A DNA stretch of 64,000 nt from Opitutaceae bacterium. GTDB taxonomy: Bacteria; Verrucomicrobiota; Verrucomicrobiia; Opitutales; Opitutaceae. Below are positions 43,920 through 51,740 of this stretch, piece after piece. The stretch's first letter is position 1, and every line of letters begins with the position of its first letter. The stretch is taken from assembly GCA_016794625.1 (NCBI GenBank), contig JAEUGY010000037.1, positions 1 through 64,000 of the forward strand, read 5' to 3'. A model generated the notes under the pieces. The model saw nothing but the letters and a program-made list of their open reading frames with translations, did not search any database and had not been told where the DNA came from. Both the position numbers and the translations under genes were made by a program.

Positions 43920-46127
43920 TCAGCCCGCGGGGGCGGGAGCCGGAGCGGGAACCGGAGCCGGAGGCGTCTCGACCGGGGCGGCGGCGGGCTTGGACTTCTT
44001 CCAGAAGTAGTGACCGCGTTGCGAGTGGTCGTAACGGACCCAGATGGCGGCGACGGCCAGCAGCACCAGCATAATGTAGATGCGGGTACGGCGGCTGGCG
44101 GCTTCCTTGTCCTCGTACGGATCGTCCAGGGAGCGCTGCGCGCCGGTGGGCAGGGTGGCGCGCTGGGTCAGACGGGTGCCGAAGGGGATGTTGATCTTGA
44201 CGCGACCATTGATCGCCCAGCCATTGCCTTCGAGGATCGGCCCCAGCGTGCGTTGCCGCAGCTTCAGCCACGCGATCAACATCGACGGACCCGAGATCAG
44301 CAGAATGATGCCGAGGAAGGCCAGCGGGTACTGCCAGACCTTCATACCGAAGATGTAGCCGAGGATCAGGGTCACCACACTGACCGCGCCCGTGACCGCG
44401 ACGCCGATGGCGGCGACCGCGCCCACATCGACTTTCTTGGGGGCCTCAGCCGGTTTGGCCTTGTCCGCGTTGGCCGTCTTGTCGGCGGCGGCGGCGAGTT
44501 TCGCGTTGGCTTCCGCATCGGCGGCGGCGGCGCGTTTGGCCACCTGCTCCTCGATCATGCGGAGGAACTTCTTGTACGGGGAGAAGAACGCCTGCCGGAT
44601 GCTGATCGGGTTGTCGACGATGCTCGTGATGGTGGCATCCCAGTCCCGGCCCTTGCGGTCGTAGAAGATACCATTGCGACCAGCGAACAGGTAATCGCTG
44701 TCACCCTGCGTGAAGCAGGCGGCGATCTTCATCGACTCGCCGCCTGGACGCTTGAGATCGCAATAGGCGATGTAGGCCTTGCTCATGGCGGCAAGGGCGT
44801 TGGGACCATCGACGCGGATACAGAACTCTGTGCTGCGGCTGTCGAGGTAGAGCGTGCCGGCCTGGAAGACGGCCCAGCGCTCGGGAGAGTAGAAGTCCGT
44901 GAAGTTGACGAAGTTCGAAAGGATGACGCGGAAGTCGCGCACGTACCGGAGCAGGCGCTCCACATTGGCCACGGCGGCGAACTCGTCGGCGAGGTCGAGA
45001 TCCTGCACCACCAGAGCGCTGAGGGCGGCTTTTTGGTTGGCGGCGAGCAGCGCCTTGACCCGGTCGAGGCCGAGTTTTTCAACCGAAGCACCGGCCTTGG
45101 AGCTCACGTGCGCGTCGAAGGCGGCAACCTTGGCCTTGAGCTGGGTCCACTCCGTCTCGTTCAGGCTCGTTTTGGCGGAACCGTAGAGCGGTGCGACTGC
45201 GTCCTTGTGCAGGGCGGCGAGAGCGCCGGCCCAGGCAGGATTGACGCCGTCGAAGAGCGGCAGGGCCCGTCCCGCTTCGATCCGCGCCAGCGGGAAACCG
45301 GACACTTCGTTGGCGGTGATGGAGAGGTCCTTGGCCGCGAGGGCGAGGTATTCGGTTTCTGAACGATTCAGGGCCGCGAGCGCGCGGGCGTCGAAGGACG
45401 CGAGCCGCGTGCGGGCGAAGAAGTCGTCCACCTTCGTCTGGACCGCCTTGATCGCAGCGCTGGCGGCGGCGGTGCCGGCACCGAGGCCGAGCACTTCGGG
45501 CGCGCTGGCCTTTTCGCTCCAGGCCGCGAATCCGGCGAGGTCGGCGTAAAAGGTGTCGATGCGCGCCTGGTCGACTCCGGCGGCGCCGGACCGATCAGCC
45601 GTGCCGCCCACCGTGGCGAGAATGTCGGCGATGACCGCCTTCAGGGCGGGTTCCTTCGCGGTATCCGGAACGATCACACCATCACCGTTCAGGGTCGTCG
45701 CGGCATAGACCTTGGCCGTGCTCAACGCCTGATCGAGGGTGATCTCGGCGGCGGCACCCTGGCCGAGGCCGCCCAGCAGTTCCTTGGCCGAGGCGAGCAA
45801 GGCTTTGCCGAGCGCGGTTCCTTCGTTGAGGGACGAGAGCGGCAGCGAATCGGTGCCACGCAGCAGGTCCACCGGATTCCGCAGGGCTTCGGCGGCCCAG
45901 TCGATTGCGGCCAGCAGTTCCGGCACCCGGATCCGTCCGTCCTTGTCGGCGTCGATCAGCCCCAGGGTTTTTTCATCCAGTTCCAGTCCTTTGACCGGGC
46001 AGCTGAGCGCCACCCACAGTTTCTGGTCCAGATGTTTGAGGTTGAGGAGGTCGTCGGCAGTTTCGATTGCAACTTGGTCGAGACCGCCGATACGGAAGAA
46101 TTTCCAGACGTGCGAGGAGGTGGCCAT
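43920..46127 (-). CDS. Large unknown protein with EF-hand-like motif and C-terminal membrane segments
   Basis: A 735-residue protein I cannot name. Near residues 55-70 it has DADKDGRIRVPEL, a calcium-binding EF-hand-like loop. The middle (about 75-500) is Ala/Leu-rich and mostly helical, with stretches such as DRKGRDWDATITSIVDNPIS. Around 560-630 lie two or more hydrophobic segments (VAAIGVAVTGAVSVVTLILG and YPLAFLGIILLISG), another near 700, and a Pro/Ala-rich tail. The arrangement suggests a large cytoplasmic region tethered to the inner membrane by its C-terminus. It forms a single-gene unit with its own terminator. Confidence 0.8.
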   Translation of the reverse strand: MATSSHVWKFFRIGGLDQVAIETADDLLNLKHLDQKLWVALSCPVKGLELDEKTLGLIDADKDGRIRVPELLAAIDWAAEALRNPVDLLRGTDSLPLSSLNEGTALGKALLASAKELLGGLGQGAAAEITLDQALSTAKVYAATTLNGDGVIVPDTAKEPALKAVIADILATVGGTADRSGAAGVDQARIDTFYADLAGFAAWSEKASAPEVLGLGAGTAAASAAIKAVQTKVDDFFARTRLASFDARALAALNRSETEYLALAAKDLSITANEVSGFPLARIEAGRALPLFDGVNPAWAGALAALHKDAVAPLYGSAKTSLNETEWTQLKAKVAAFDAHVSSKAGASVEKLGLDRVKALLAANQKAALSALVVQDLDLADEFAAVANVERLLRYVRDFRVILSNFVNFTDFYSPERWAVFQAGTLYLDSRSTEFCIRVDGPNALAAMSKAYIAYCDLKRPGGESMKIAACFTQGDSDYLFAGRNGIFYDRKGRDWDATITSIVDNPISIRQAFFSPYKKFLRMIEEQVAKRAAAADAEANAKLAAAADKTANADKAKPAEAPKKVDVGAVAAIGVAVTGAVSVVTLILGYIFGMKVWQYPLAFLGIILLISGPSMLIAWLKLRQRTLGPILEGNGWAINGRVKINIPFGTRLTQRATLPTGAQRSLDDPYEDKEAASRRTRIYIMLVLLAVAAIWVRYDHSQRGHYFWKKSKPAAAPVETPPAPVPAPAPAPAG

Positions 46128-46311
46128 AGCGTAGAGGTGTGGGTGGACGGATGTGGGATGAACACCCTAGGTAGGCCCTCGGAATCTTGGCAACCGCCAA
46201 AAACGAAAAGGCACTCATTTGCACGGCTTTAGGGACCGTGCAGAGGCAGACAGGCAGCACCGGGAGACGACCGGTGGATTCCCGATTGTTCCGGGGTGGA
46301 GATCCCCGAGG

Positions 46312-47802
46312 TCAGGAGAAGGTGACCCCTCGCATGTCCCCCGTGCGCATGTAATGCTGATGGAAGGCGAAGGCTTCTCCGAGGGTCTGGGGCGTCTGGC
46401 CGTCCTTGGTCCGTTCCACGTAGGCGTGGAGGGCGTCCCGGAAGTCAGGATGCGCGCAGCGCTCGGTGATGAGCTCGGCGCGTTCGTGGGGGGATTTACC
46501 GCGCAGGTCCGCGATCCCCTGGTCCGTGATGATCACCTGGACCGAGTGTTCGCTGTGGTCGGCGTGCGAGACGAGCGGCACGATCGTCGAGATGCGGCCG
46601 TTTTTCTGCAGGGACGGGCAAACGAAGATGGAAATGAAGGCGTTGCGCGTGAAGTCCCCGGAACCACCGATGCCATTCATCAGGCTCTTGCCGAGCACAT
46701 GGGTGGAGTTGATGTTGCCAAAAAGGTCCGCCTCGATCGCGGCATTGATCGAGATGATACCGAGGCGGCGCACCACCTCCGGGTGATTGGAGATTTCCTG
46801 CGGCCGCATGACGATGCGGGACCGGTAGAAGTCGAGATTGCGGGTGAATTCGGCGTTCATCTCCGGACTGACCGTGACCGCGGTGGTGCTGGCGAACGTC
46901 AGTTTTCCGGACTGCAGGAGCTTGAAGACGGCATCCTGCAGCACCTCGGAGTACATCTGGAACGGCGGGATGCCCGGGTGCTCTCCCATGGCGCCCAGCA
47001 CGGCGTTGGCGATGTCGCCCACCCCTGACTGGATGGGCAGGAAGCTGGACGGAATGGTGCCCCGCTTGCGCTCACTGGCCAGAAATTCGGCCACATTGTG
47101 ACCGATTCGCAGCACCGCTTCGTTGGGCAGCTCGAAACTGCCACACTCGTCGGCCTGATTGGTTTCGACAATGCCGACGATCCGCGAGGGATCGATCTTC
47201 ACCACCGGTGAACCGATACGGTCGCGCACATCGAACAAGGGGATTTCCCGGCGACGCGGCGGGTCGAAGGGTTCGTAGATGTCGTGCAGCCCGCGCAGCG
47301 CGGGCGAGTGGTGACGATTGAGCTCGATGATCACCTTTTCCGCCGTGCCGCAGAACGTCGGCGAGGCGCCGACCGAGGTGGTCAGGACAATTTCCCCACC
47401 CGGATAGACCTCGCAGGCCTCCACCACGGCCCATTTCATCTTGCCGAGAAAACCGTAGCGCACCGCTTGCGGCAGCATCGACAAGTGCATGTCGAAAAAC
47501 TGGACCTCGCCCTTGTTGATCCGCTTCCGCAGTTCCGGGTCCGCCTGATACGGCGTGCGGAACAGCACGGCCTCCGCCTTGGCCAGCTCGCCGTCCAGTG
47601 ACGGGCCGGTCGATGCACCGGTGATCACGCCGACCTTGAACGGCCGGCCGGCTTCATGTTCCGCCCGGGCGCGGGCGGCCAGCGCGCGTGGGATCGACTT
47701 GGCGGCGCCAGCGGGAGTGAACCCGCTGAATCCAATGATATCTCGGTCCTGAATCAGCGCGGCGGCCTCGTCAGCGGTGAGGAGTGGAAAGGGCAAGGAC
47801 AT
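46312..47802 (-). CDS. Acetyl-CoA hydrolase/succinyl-CoA:acetate CoA-transferase family
   Basis: A 496-residue enzyme of the Cat1/AarC/ScpC group. Blocks include DIIGFSGFTPAGAAKSIP at the start, TGASTGPSLDGELAKA, VSHADHSEHSVQVIITDQG and GKSPHERAELITERCAHPDFR, typical of succinate/acetate CoA transferases. These swap CoA between succinyl-CoA and acetate in a modified citric acid cycle or during fermentation. The final Glu nucleophile lies in a segment similar to FASTTAVTVSPE. It is monocistronic, with the sucAB operon elsewhere in this window, so it could link acetate and succinyl-CoA pools. Confidence 0.88.
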   Translation of the reverse strand: MSLPFPLLTADEAAALIQDRDIIGFSGFTPAGAAKSIPRALAARARAEHEAGRPFKVGVITGASTGPSLDGELAKAEAVLFRTPYQADPELRKRINKGEVQFFDMHLSMLPQAVRYGFLGKMKWAVVEACEVYPGGEIVLTTSVGASPTFCGTAEKVIIELNRHHSPALRGLHDIYEPFDPPRRREIPLFDVRDRIGSPVVKIDPSRIVGIVETNQADECGSFELPNEAVLRIGHNVAEFLASERKRGTIPSSFLPIQSGVGDIANAVLGAMGEHPGIPPFQMYSEVLQDAVFKLLQSGKLTFASTTAVTVSPEMNAEFTRNLDFYRSRIVMRPQEISNHPEVVRRLGIISINAAIEADLFGNINSTHVLGKSLMNGIGGSGDFTRNAFISIFVCPSLQKNGRISTIVPLVSHADHSEHSVQVIITDQGIADLRGKSPHERAELITERCAHPDFRDALHAYVERTKDGQTPQTLGEAFAFHQHYMRTGDMRGVTFS

Positions 47803-47937
47803 AGGTGGCGTACGAACGCTCCCTCAACCATAGCGGGATCTGTCCCAAAGAAACACGCACGCCTTGGCGAAGCCTGCGCACGGCTTGCGTCGAGGTGAAG
47901 TCATTTTGCAACGACACGCCCGATTCACCGATTCCGC

Positions 47938-48726
47938 TCAGGCGGAGTAGACGCCACCATTGATGTCGAGGGTCGCTCCCGAGATGAAACCGTCGAATTC
48001 GCCCGCCAGAAAGACGACCGCCCGCGCGACATCCTCCGGGGTGCCCGCCCGCCGGATGGGAATGCCCGCGATCGTGGCCTGCGCGGATTCCGGGGTGGTG
48101 TGCGTGGTATGAAACGACGTTCCCAGAATGAGACCGGGAGCGACGGCATTGACCCGCACGCCCTGTGGACCCAGCTCCTGAGCCAAGGCTCGGGTGAAGG
48201 TCAGCACCGCGCCCTTGGCGGTGGAATAGGCGAGGGAGCCTCCGTGCCCCCCCTTGCGTCCGGCGAGGGAAGCGAGGTTGACCACGCTCGCGCCGCCCGC
48301 CTGCGCGGCGGAGGCAATCAAATGAGGGGCGGCAGCCCGTGTGACCCGCCGCAGCGTCGACAGGTTAAGCGCCATGACCTCCTCCCAAAACGCTTCGTCG
48401 CCTTCGGCCAACGTGCGCCGCGCCACGAGCGACCCCGCGTTGTTGATCAACACGTCCAATCCCCCGAGCGTTGCGACCGACTCCGCCACCATGCGTTCAC
48501 TTTCGCCCGGCACCGTCAGATCCGCCGCGCCAGCCACACACGCGATCCCGAGGGTTCGACCGGCTGCGATCAACGCCTCCGCCTCCGTCCGGCTGGAGCG
48601 GTAGTGCACATACACCGCGCACCCGGCCTCGAGCAGCGCCCGGGTGATCGCTGCACCGATGCCTTGCGCGCCGGCCGTGACCAACGCGCGTTTCCCACGA
48701 AGCCGAGACACAGGGGTGGAGTTCAT
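47938..48726 (-). CDS. SDR-family oxidoreductase
   Basis: A 262-residue classical short-chain dehydrogenase/reductase. It has the cofactor motif VTAGAQGIGAAI, NNAGS, the catalytic Ser in VNLASLAGR, and Tyr/Lys in YSTAKGA, followed by RVNAVAPGLI. Resemblance is to 3-oxoacyl-ACP reductase and glucose-dehydrogenase-type SDRs; the substrate is not assignable. YHYRSS-type residues after beta-2 (VHYRSS) suggest NADP(H). It is not clearly in an operon. Confidence 0.88.
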   Translation of the reverse strand: MNSTPVSRLRGKRALVTAGAQGIGAAITRALLEAGCAVYVHYRSSRTEAEALIAAGRTLGIACVAGAADLTVPGESERMVAESVATLGGLDVLINNAGSLVARRTLAEGDEAFWEEVMALNLSTLRRVTRAAAPHLIASAAQAGGASVVNLASLAGRKGGHGGSLAYSTAKGAVLTFTRALAQELGPQGVRVNAVAPGLILGTSFHTTHTTPESAQATIAGIPIRRAGTPEDVARAVVFLAGEFDGFISGATLDINGGVYSA

Positions 48727-48807
48727 GGAGGAGTTTATGATTATTAAATGCGAGCTACGGCAAGCCGGTTTGACAACGGATTTTCGGCGTTGGGGTGGAA
48801 GTAGGAC

Positions 48808-49290
48808 CTAGTTCAAGTGCCAGATTGCCGTGTTCAGCGCCGTGGCGAACGAGACCCACAGCACATAGGGGATCCAGAGCATGCCGGCGACACGGTCGAG
48901 CCGCCAGAATGCGACCTGAAGCCAGAGCAGCACGCCGAGCAGCGCCACAATGTCGATCAGGGCCCAGGCCGGGTTCCTCAGGCCAAAAAAGAGAATCGAC
49001 CACGCCGAGTTCAGCACCAGCTGGACGCCATACACCCACAAGACGGTTTTGGCACCGGGACGGTCCCGCCGACACCAGATTCGCCATGCGGCCACGGCCA
49101 TCAGTGCGTAAAGGAGGGTCCACACCGGAGCGAACACGGCGCTTGGCGGGTTCCATGTCGGTTTGATCAACGTGGGGAACCACGTTTTGACACTGCCCGC
49201 GGTGACCCCTCCACCGATGGCGCTGACCGCGACGGAAAGAAGCAGGAATCCGAGCAGGGCCAGCCAAGGGCGGGAGGTAGGAGGGGTCAT
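48808..49290 (-). CDS. tspO: TspO/MBR family membrane protein
   Basis: A 160-residue integral membrane protein with five hydrophobic segments. Signature residues include WNPPSAVFAPVW, YALMAVAAW and the C-terminal LWVSFATALN region, rich in Trp as in the tryptophan-rich sensory protein family. TspO proteins bind or break down porphyrins and affect stress responses. It lies 48 bp before rpiB on the same strand; no functional tie is evident. Confidence 0.92.
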   Translation of the reverse strand: MTPPTSRPWLALLGFLLLSVAVSAIGGGVTAGSVKTWFPTLIKPTWNPPSAVFAPVWTLLYALMAVAAWRIWCRRDRPGAKTVLWVYGVQLVLNSAWSILFFGLRNPAWALIDIVALLGVLLWLQVAFWRLDRVAGMLWIPYVLWVSFATALNTAIWHLN

Positions 49291-49338
49291 GAGAGGTGGG
49301 ACGGAGCGAAACCGAGCACGCGGACGAACGTCACCCGC

Positions 49339-49776
49339 TCACCGATCGATTTTCTGGATGCGTGCCAGGTGCCGGCCGCCCTCGAACTCGGTGGCGAGCC
49401 AAACCCGGACAATTTTAAGGGCGTCCTCTTCGGAAATCGTGCGTTCACCCAGGGAAAGACAGTTACCGTCGTTGTGGGTTCTGTTCCAAATCGCCACCTG
49501 TTCATTCCAGCACAAGCCGCACCGCACGCCCCGAACACGGTTGGCGACGATGGCCTCGCCGTTGCCGGAGCCGCCGAGCACAATGCCCCGCTCGAACTGG
49601 CCGGCGGCCACGGCTTCGGCCACGGGCCGGATGAAATCCGGGTAGTCGCAGCTCGCATCCGAGTAGGTGCCGAAGTCGCGCACGGTGTGTCCGTCCGCGA
49701 GAAGCATGGCCGTGATGGCTTCCTTGTAGCGGAAGCCGGCGTGGTCGGAACCAATGGCGATCGTAAAGGTTTTCAT
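49339..49776 (-). CDS. rpiB: Ribose-5-phosphate isomerase B
   Basis: A 145-residue RpiB/LacAB-family sugar phosphate isomerase interconverting ribose-5-phosphate and ribulose-5-phosphate. It starts MKTFTIAIGSDHAGFRYK. The active-site loop is VLGGSGNGE, the actinobacterial-type variant in which Glu rather than Cys serves as base, then NRVRGVRCGLCW. ATG 49776 fits the family N-terminus. It is divergent from the lipoprotein gene at 49896. Confidence 0.92.
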   Translation of the reverse strand: MKTFTIAIGSDHAGFRYKEAITAMLLADGHTVRDFGTYSDASCDYPDFIRPVAEAVAAGQFERGIVLGGSGNGEAIVANRVRGVRCGLCWNEQVAIWNRTHNDGNCLSLGERTISEEDALKIVRVWLATEFEGGRHLARIQKIDR

Positions 49777-49895
49777 GATGGATAGGTGGGGGCCGGTTGA
49801 CGTCGGCGGACAGACGGTCGAAGGTGAGGCAGCGCCGGCGGAAGGCCTGGCGACCATCGTCTCAACCTACCGTGTGTGCGCAAAGCCAAATCGGC

Positions 49896-50318
49896 GTGAA
49901 GTCACGCCTCGTTCTTGTCTCCCTCCTCCTCGGACTGTCCGTGGCCGGATGCTCCACGGTGAACTCGCGCGTGGCGGCTGCGCCGACCGTGATGCAGGAA
50001 TCCCCTGAAGAGGTGCGGCGCCTGATCCGGGCCGGGGAGGTGGCGGTCGGATTTACGCGTGATCAGGTCCGGCTGGCGCTGGGTGATCCCAATGGCGTCA
50101 CGCGCCGGGTCGGGGCCCGCGGTGACGAGGAGGTTTGGAGTTACTACCGCCGAGGGCCGTGGCTCGGCCTCGGCGTAGGGGTGGGCGTGATGAGTGGCTC
50201 TCGGTCCGGCGGAGCCGGCGTCGGGGTGGGGGTCGGCGGGCGGGAGGAAGAGCCGCGGATCCGGGTAACCTTGGTCGACGGCGTGGTCTCGGCCGTCGAG
50301 CGGGCGCGAAAATCTTGA
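49896..50318 (+). CDS. Small lipoprotein with BamE-like domain, paralogue of 51175
   Basis: A 140-residue lipoprotein; GTG 49896 gives MKSRLVLVSLLLGLSVAGC with a lipobox Cys. The mature part has LIRAGEVAVGFTRDQVRLAL and VWSYYR, a short alpha/beta unit resembling BamE/OmlA-type domains. A Gly-rich stretch (GVGVGVGG) precedes the end. A close relative lies at 51175-51612 with the same order of motifs. GTG is chosen over an upstream ATG at 49797 because the signal peptide begins there. Location is probably the outer or inner membrane lipid leaflet. Confidence 0.72.
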   Translation: MKSRLVLVSLLLGLSVAGCSTVNSRVAAAPTVMQESPEEVRRLIRAGEVAVGFTRDQVRLALGDPNGVTRRVGARGDEEVWSYYRRGPWLGLGVGVGVMSGSRSGGAGVGVGVGGREEEPRIRVTLVDGVVSAVERARKS

Positions 50319-50324
50319 AAGACA

Positions 50325-50381
50325 GCGCGGAGGCGGGACCGGAGGGTCCCGTCGCGGCCTCAGCGAGGCCGCCTACAACGG
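50325..50381. repeat. Dispersed palindromic element, copy 5 (single module)
   Basis: A compact 57-bp module: GCGCGGAGGCGGGACC, GGTCCCGTCGCGG and GGCCTCAGCGAGGCC then GCCTACAACGG. It lies between the lipoprotein stop and the convergent HAD gene stop. It best shows the single-unit structure of the repeat family. Confidence 0.75.
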
Positions 50382-50407
50382 GGACAAAGACGGCGGGTCC
50401 GGGGCGG

Positions 50408-51115
50408 TCAGGCGCGGGGGTCGACAATGCCCCAGAAGGCCTCGGCGTCGGCCAGGTCGGTCAGCATGCCATCGGGTTGATGGGAGCGCAGCACCTCGGG
50501 TTCGCAGTGGCCGGTGGCGACCGCCAGGGTCCGGGCCCCGATGGCGCGGCCGCAGGCGATGTCGTGCGGCGTGTCGCCGATGATCCAGGTCCGGTGCGGG
50601 CTGAAGCTGTATCCACGATGCTCCTGCGCCCGGCGCAGCGCGTGCGGACCGAGTTCGTTGCGGATCTCGTGATCATCGGCAAAGGCGCCGAACGGAAAAT
50701 GGCCCCACAGACCGTGGTGCTCCAGTTTGACCCGCGCGCCCTGCCGTTGGTTCCCGGTCAGCAGTCCTTGGGTCACGTGTGGGCGCGCCGCGGCCTCGGC
50801 CAGACGCTCCCGCACCCCGGGCAGCACCCGGGCGGTGCCCTGTTGCATTTCTCCCGGCAGGAAGCCGAGATAGGCATCAAAATAACGCCGGTACGTGACC
50901 TCGTTCAGCGGAAGGTCGAATTTCTGAAAGATCTGCCGGATGATCCAGGGATCCGTCCGCCCCGCGAATTCGATGCCGTCGAGCGAACCGCTGATGGAGA
51001 ACGTGCTCTGCAAGGCGGAGCGCAAGGCCCGCAGTCCCGCTCCGCTGGAGGAGAGCAGCGTACCATCGATATCCCAGAGCAGAAGCAGAGGAAGAGAAGG
51101 GGACACAGGCGACAA
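50408..51115 (-). CDS. HAD-superfamily phosphatase (phosphoglycolate phosphatase-like)
   Basis: A 235-residue HAD hydrolase with LLWDIDGTLLSS (nucleophile Asp, DxDGT), a cap region from about 20 to 85, QGLLTGNQR (motif II Thr), and HRTWIIGDTPHDIACGRAIGA (acidic motif). This layout matches the phosphoglycolate phosphatase/beta-phosphoglucomutase group. Likely a soluble phosphatase for a small metabolite. It lies between two lipoprotein paralogues, facing the first and diverging from the second. Confidence 0.85.
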   Translation of the reverse strand: MSPVSPSLPLLLLWDIDGTLLSSSGAGLRALRSALQSTFSISGSLDGIEFAGRTDPWIIRQIFQKFDLPLNEVTYRRYFDAYLGFLPGEMQQGTARVLPGVRERLAEAAARPHVTQGLLTGNQRQGARVKLEHHGLWGHFPFGAFADDHEIRNELGPHALRRAQEHRGYSFSPHRTWIIGDTPHDIACGRAIGARTLAVATGHCEPEVLRSHQPDGMLTDLADAEAFWGIVDPRA

Positions 51116-51174
51116 ATCTCCCGCGACGAGGGCACACGTGGCGAGCCAAAGTGTCAGAATTTCAACAACACGCC

Positions 51175-51612
51175 ATGAAAGCTCCTCTCCTTATCCTCCT
51201 TTCGCTGGCCTGCGCGGCCGGCTTTGTCCTGACCGGTTGTTCCACCCCGGAGGCGCGCATCCGCCGCAATCCGGAGGCCTTCGCCCGTCTGTCCGCGCCC
51301 CAACAGCAGTTGATCCGTCGCGGCGAGGTCGGCCTCGCCTTCGACAAGGAGATGGTCCAGCTCGCCCTCGGTGAGCCGGACCGCCTGCTCACCCGCACCG
51401 ATGAGAACGGCACGAGCGAAGTCTGGAGCTACACCACGTATGAAGGGCCGAACGGGGTCTATCTGTACCGCGGGTGGTACCACCGGTATTATGCCTACCG
51501 GGATCCGTTCTATCCCTACTACCTCGATATCGCGGCCCGCCGCGAGCGCGAACGCTTCCGCGTCGTCTTCCGGGACGACAAGGTGGTCGAGATCCAGCAG
51601 GAGCATTCCTGA
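51175..51612 (+). CDS. Small lipoprotein, paralogue of 49896
   Basis: A 145-residue lipoprotein with signal MKAPLLILLSLACAAGFVL and lipobox TGC. The domain repeats the pattern of the 49896 protein: LIRRGEVGLAFDKEMVQLALGEPDRLL and EVWSYTTYE, then a Tyr-rich stretch (WYHRYYAYRDPFYPYY) and RVVFRDDKVVEI. The two differ in that middle part (Gly-rich in one, Tyr-rich here), suggesting diverged roles after duplication. Function not known; assembly-factor or stress roles are typical of BamE-like folds. Confidence 0.75.
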   Translation: MKAPLLILLSLACAAGFVLTGCSTPEARIRRNPEAFARLSAPQQQLIRRGEVGLAFDKEMVQLALGEPDRLLTRTDENGTSEVWSYTTYEGPNGVYLYRGWYHRYYAYRDPFYPYYLDIAARRERERFRVVFRDDKVVEIQQEHS

Positions 51613-51740
51613 TCCGCAGATCTTGTCATTATCGCTTAATTGCTTGATGGTGAATTACTTGTTCTAAATCGGACCGCTGTTAACGATCAACCTTCCGAGC
51701 CTCGCCCGACGATCGGGGACATGATTGAAACGGTGTTCTC

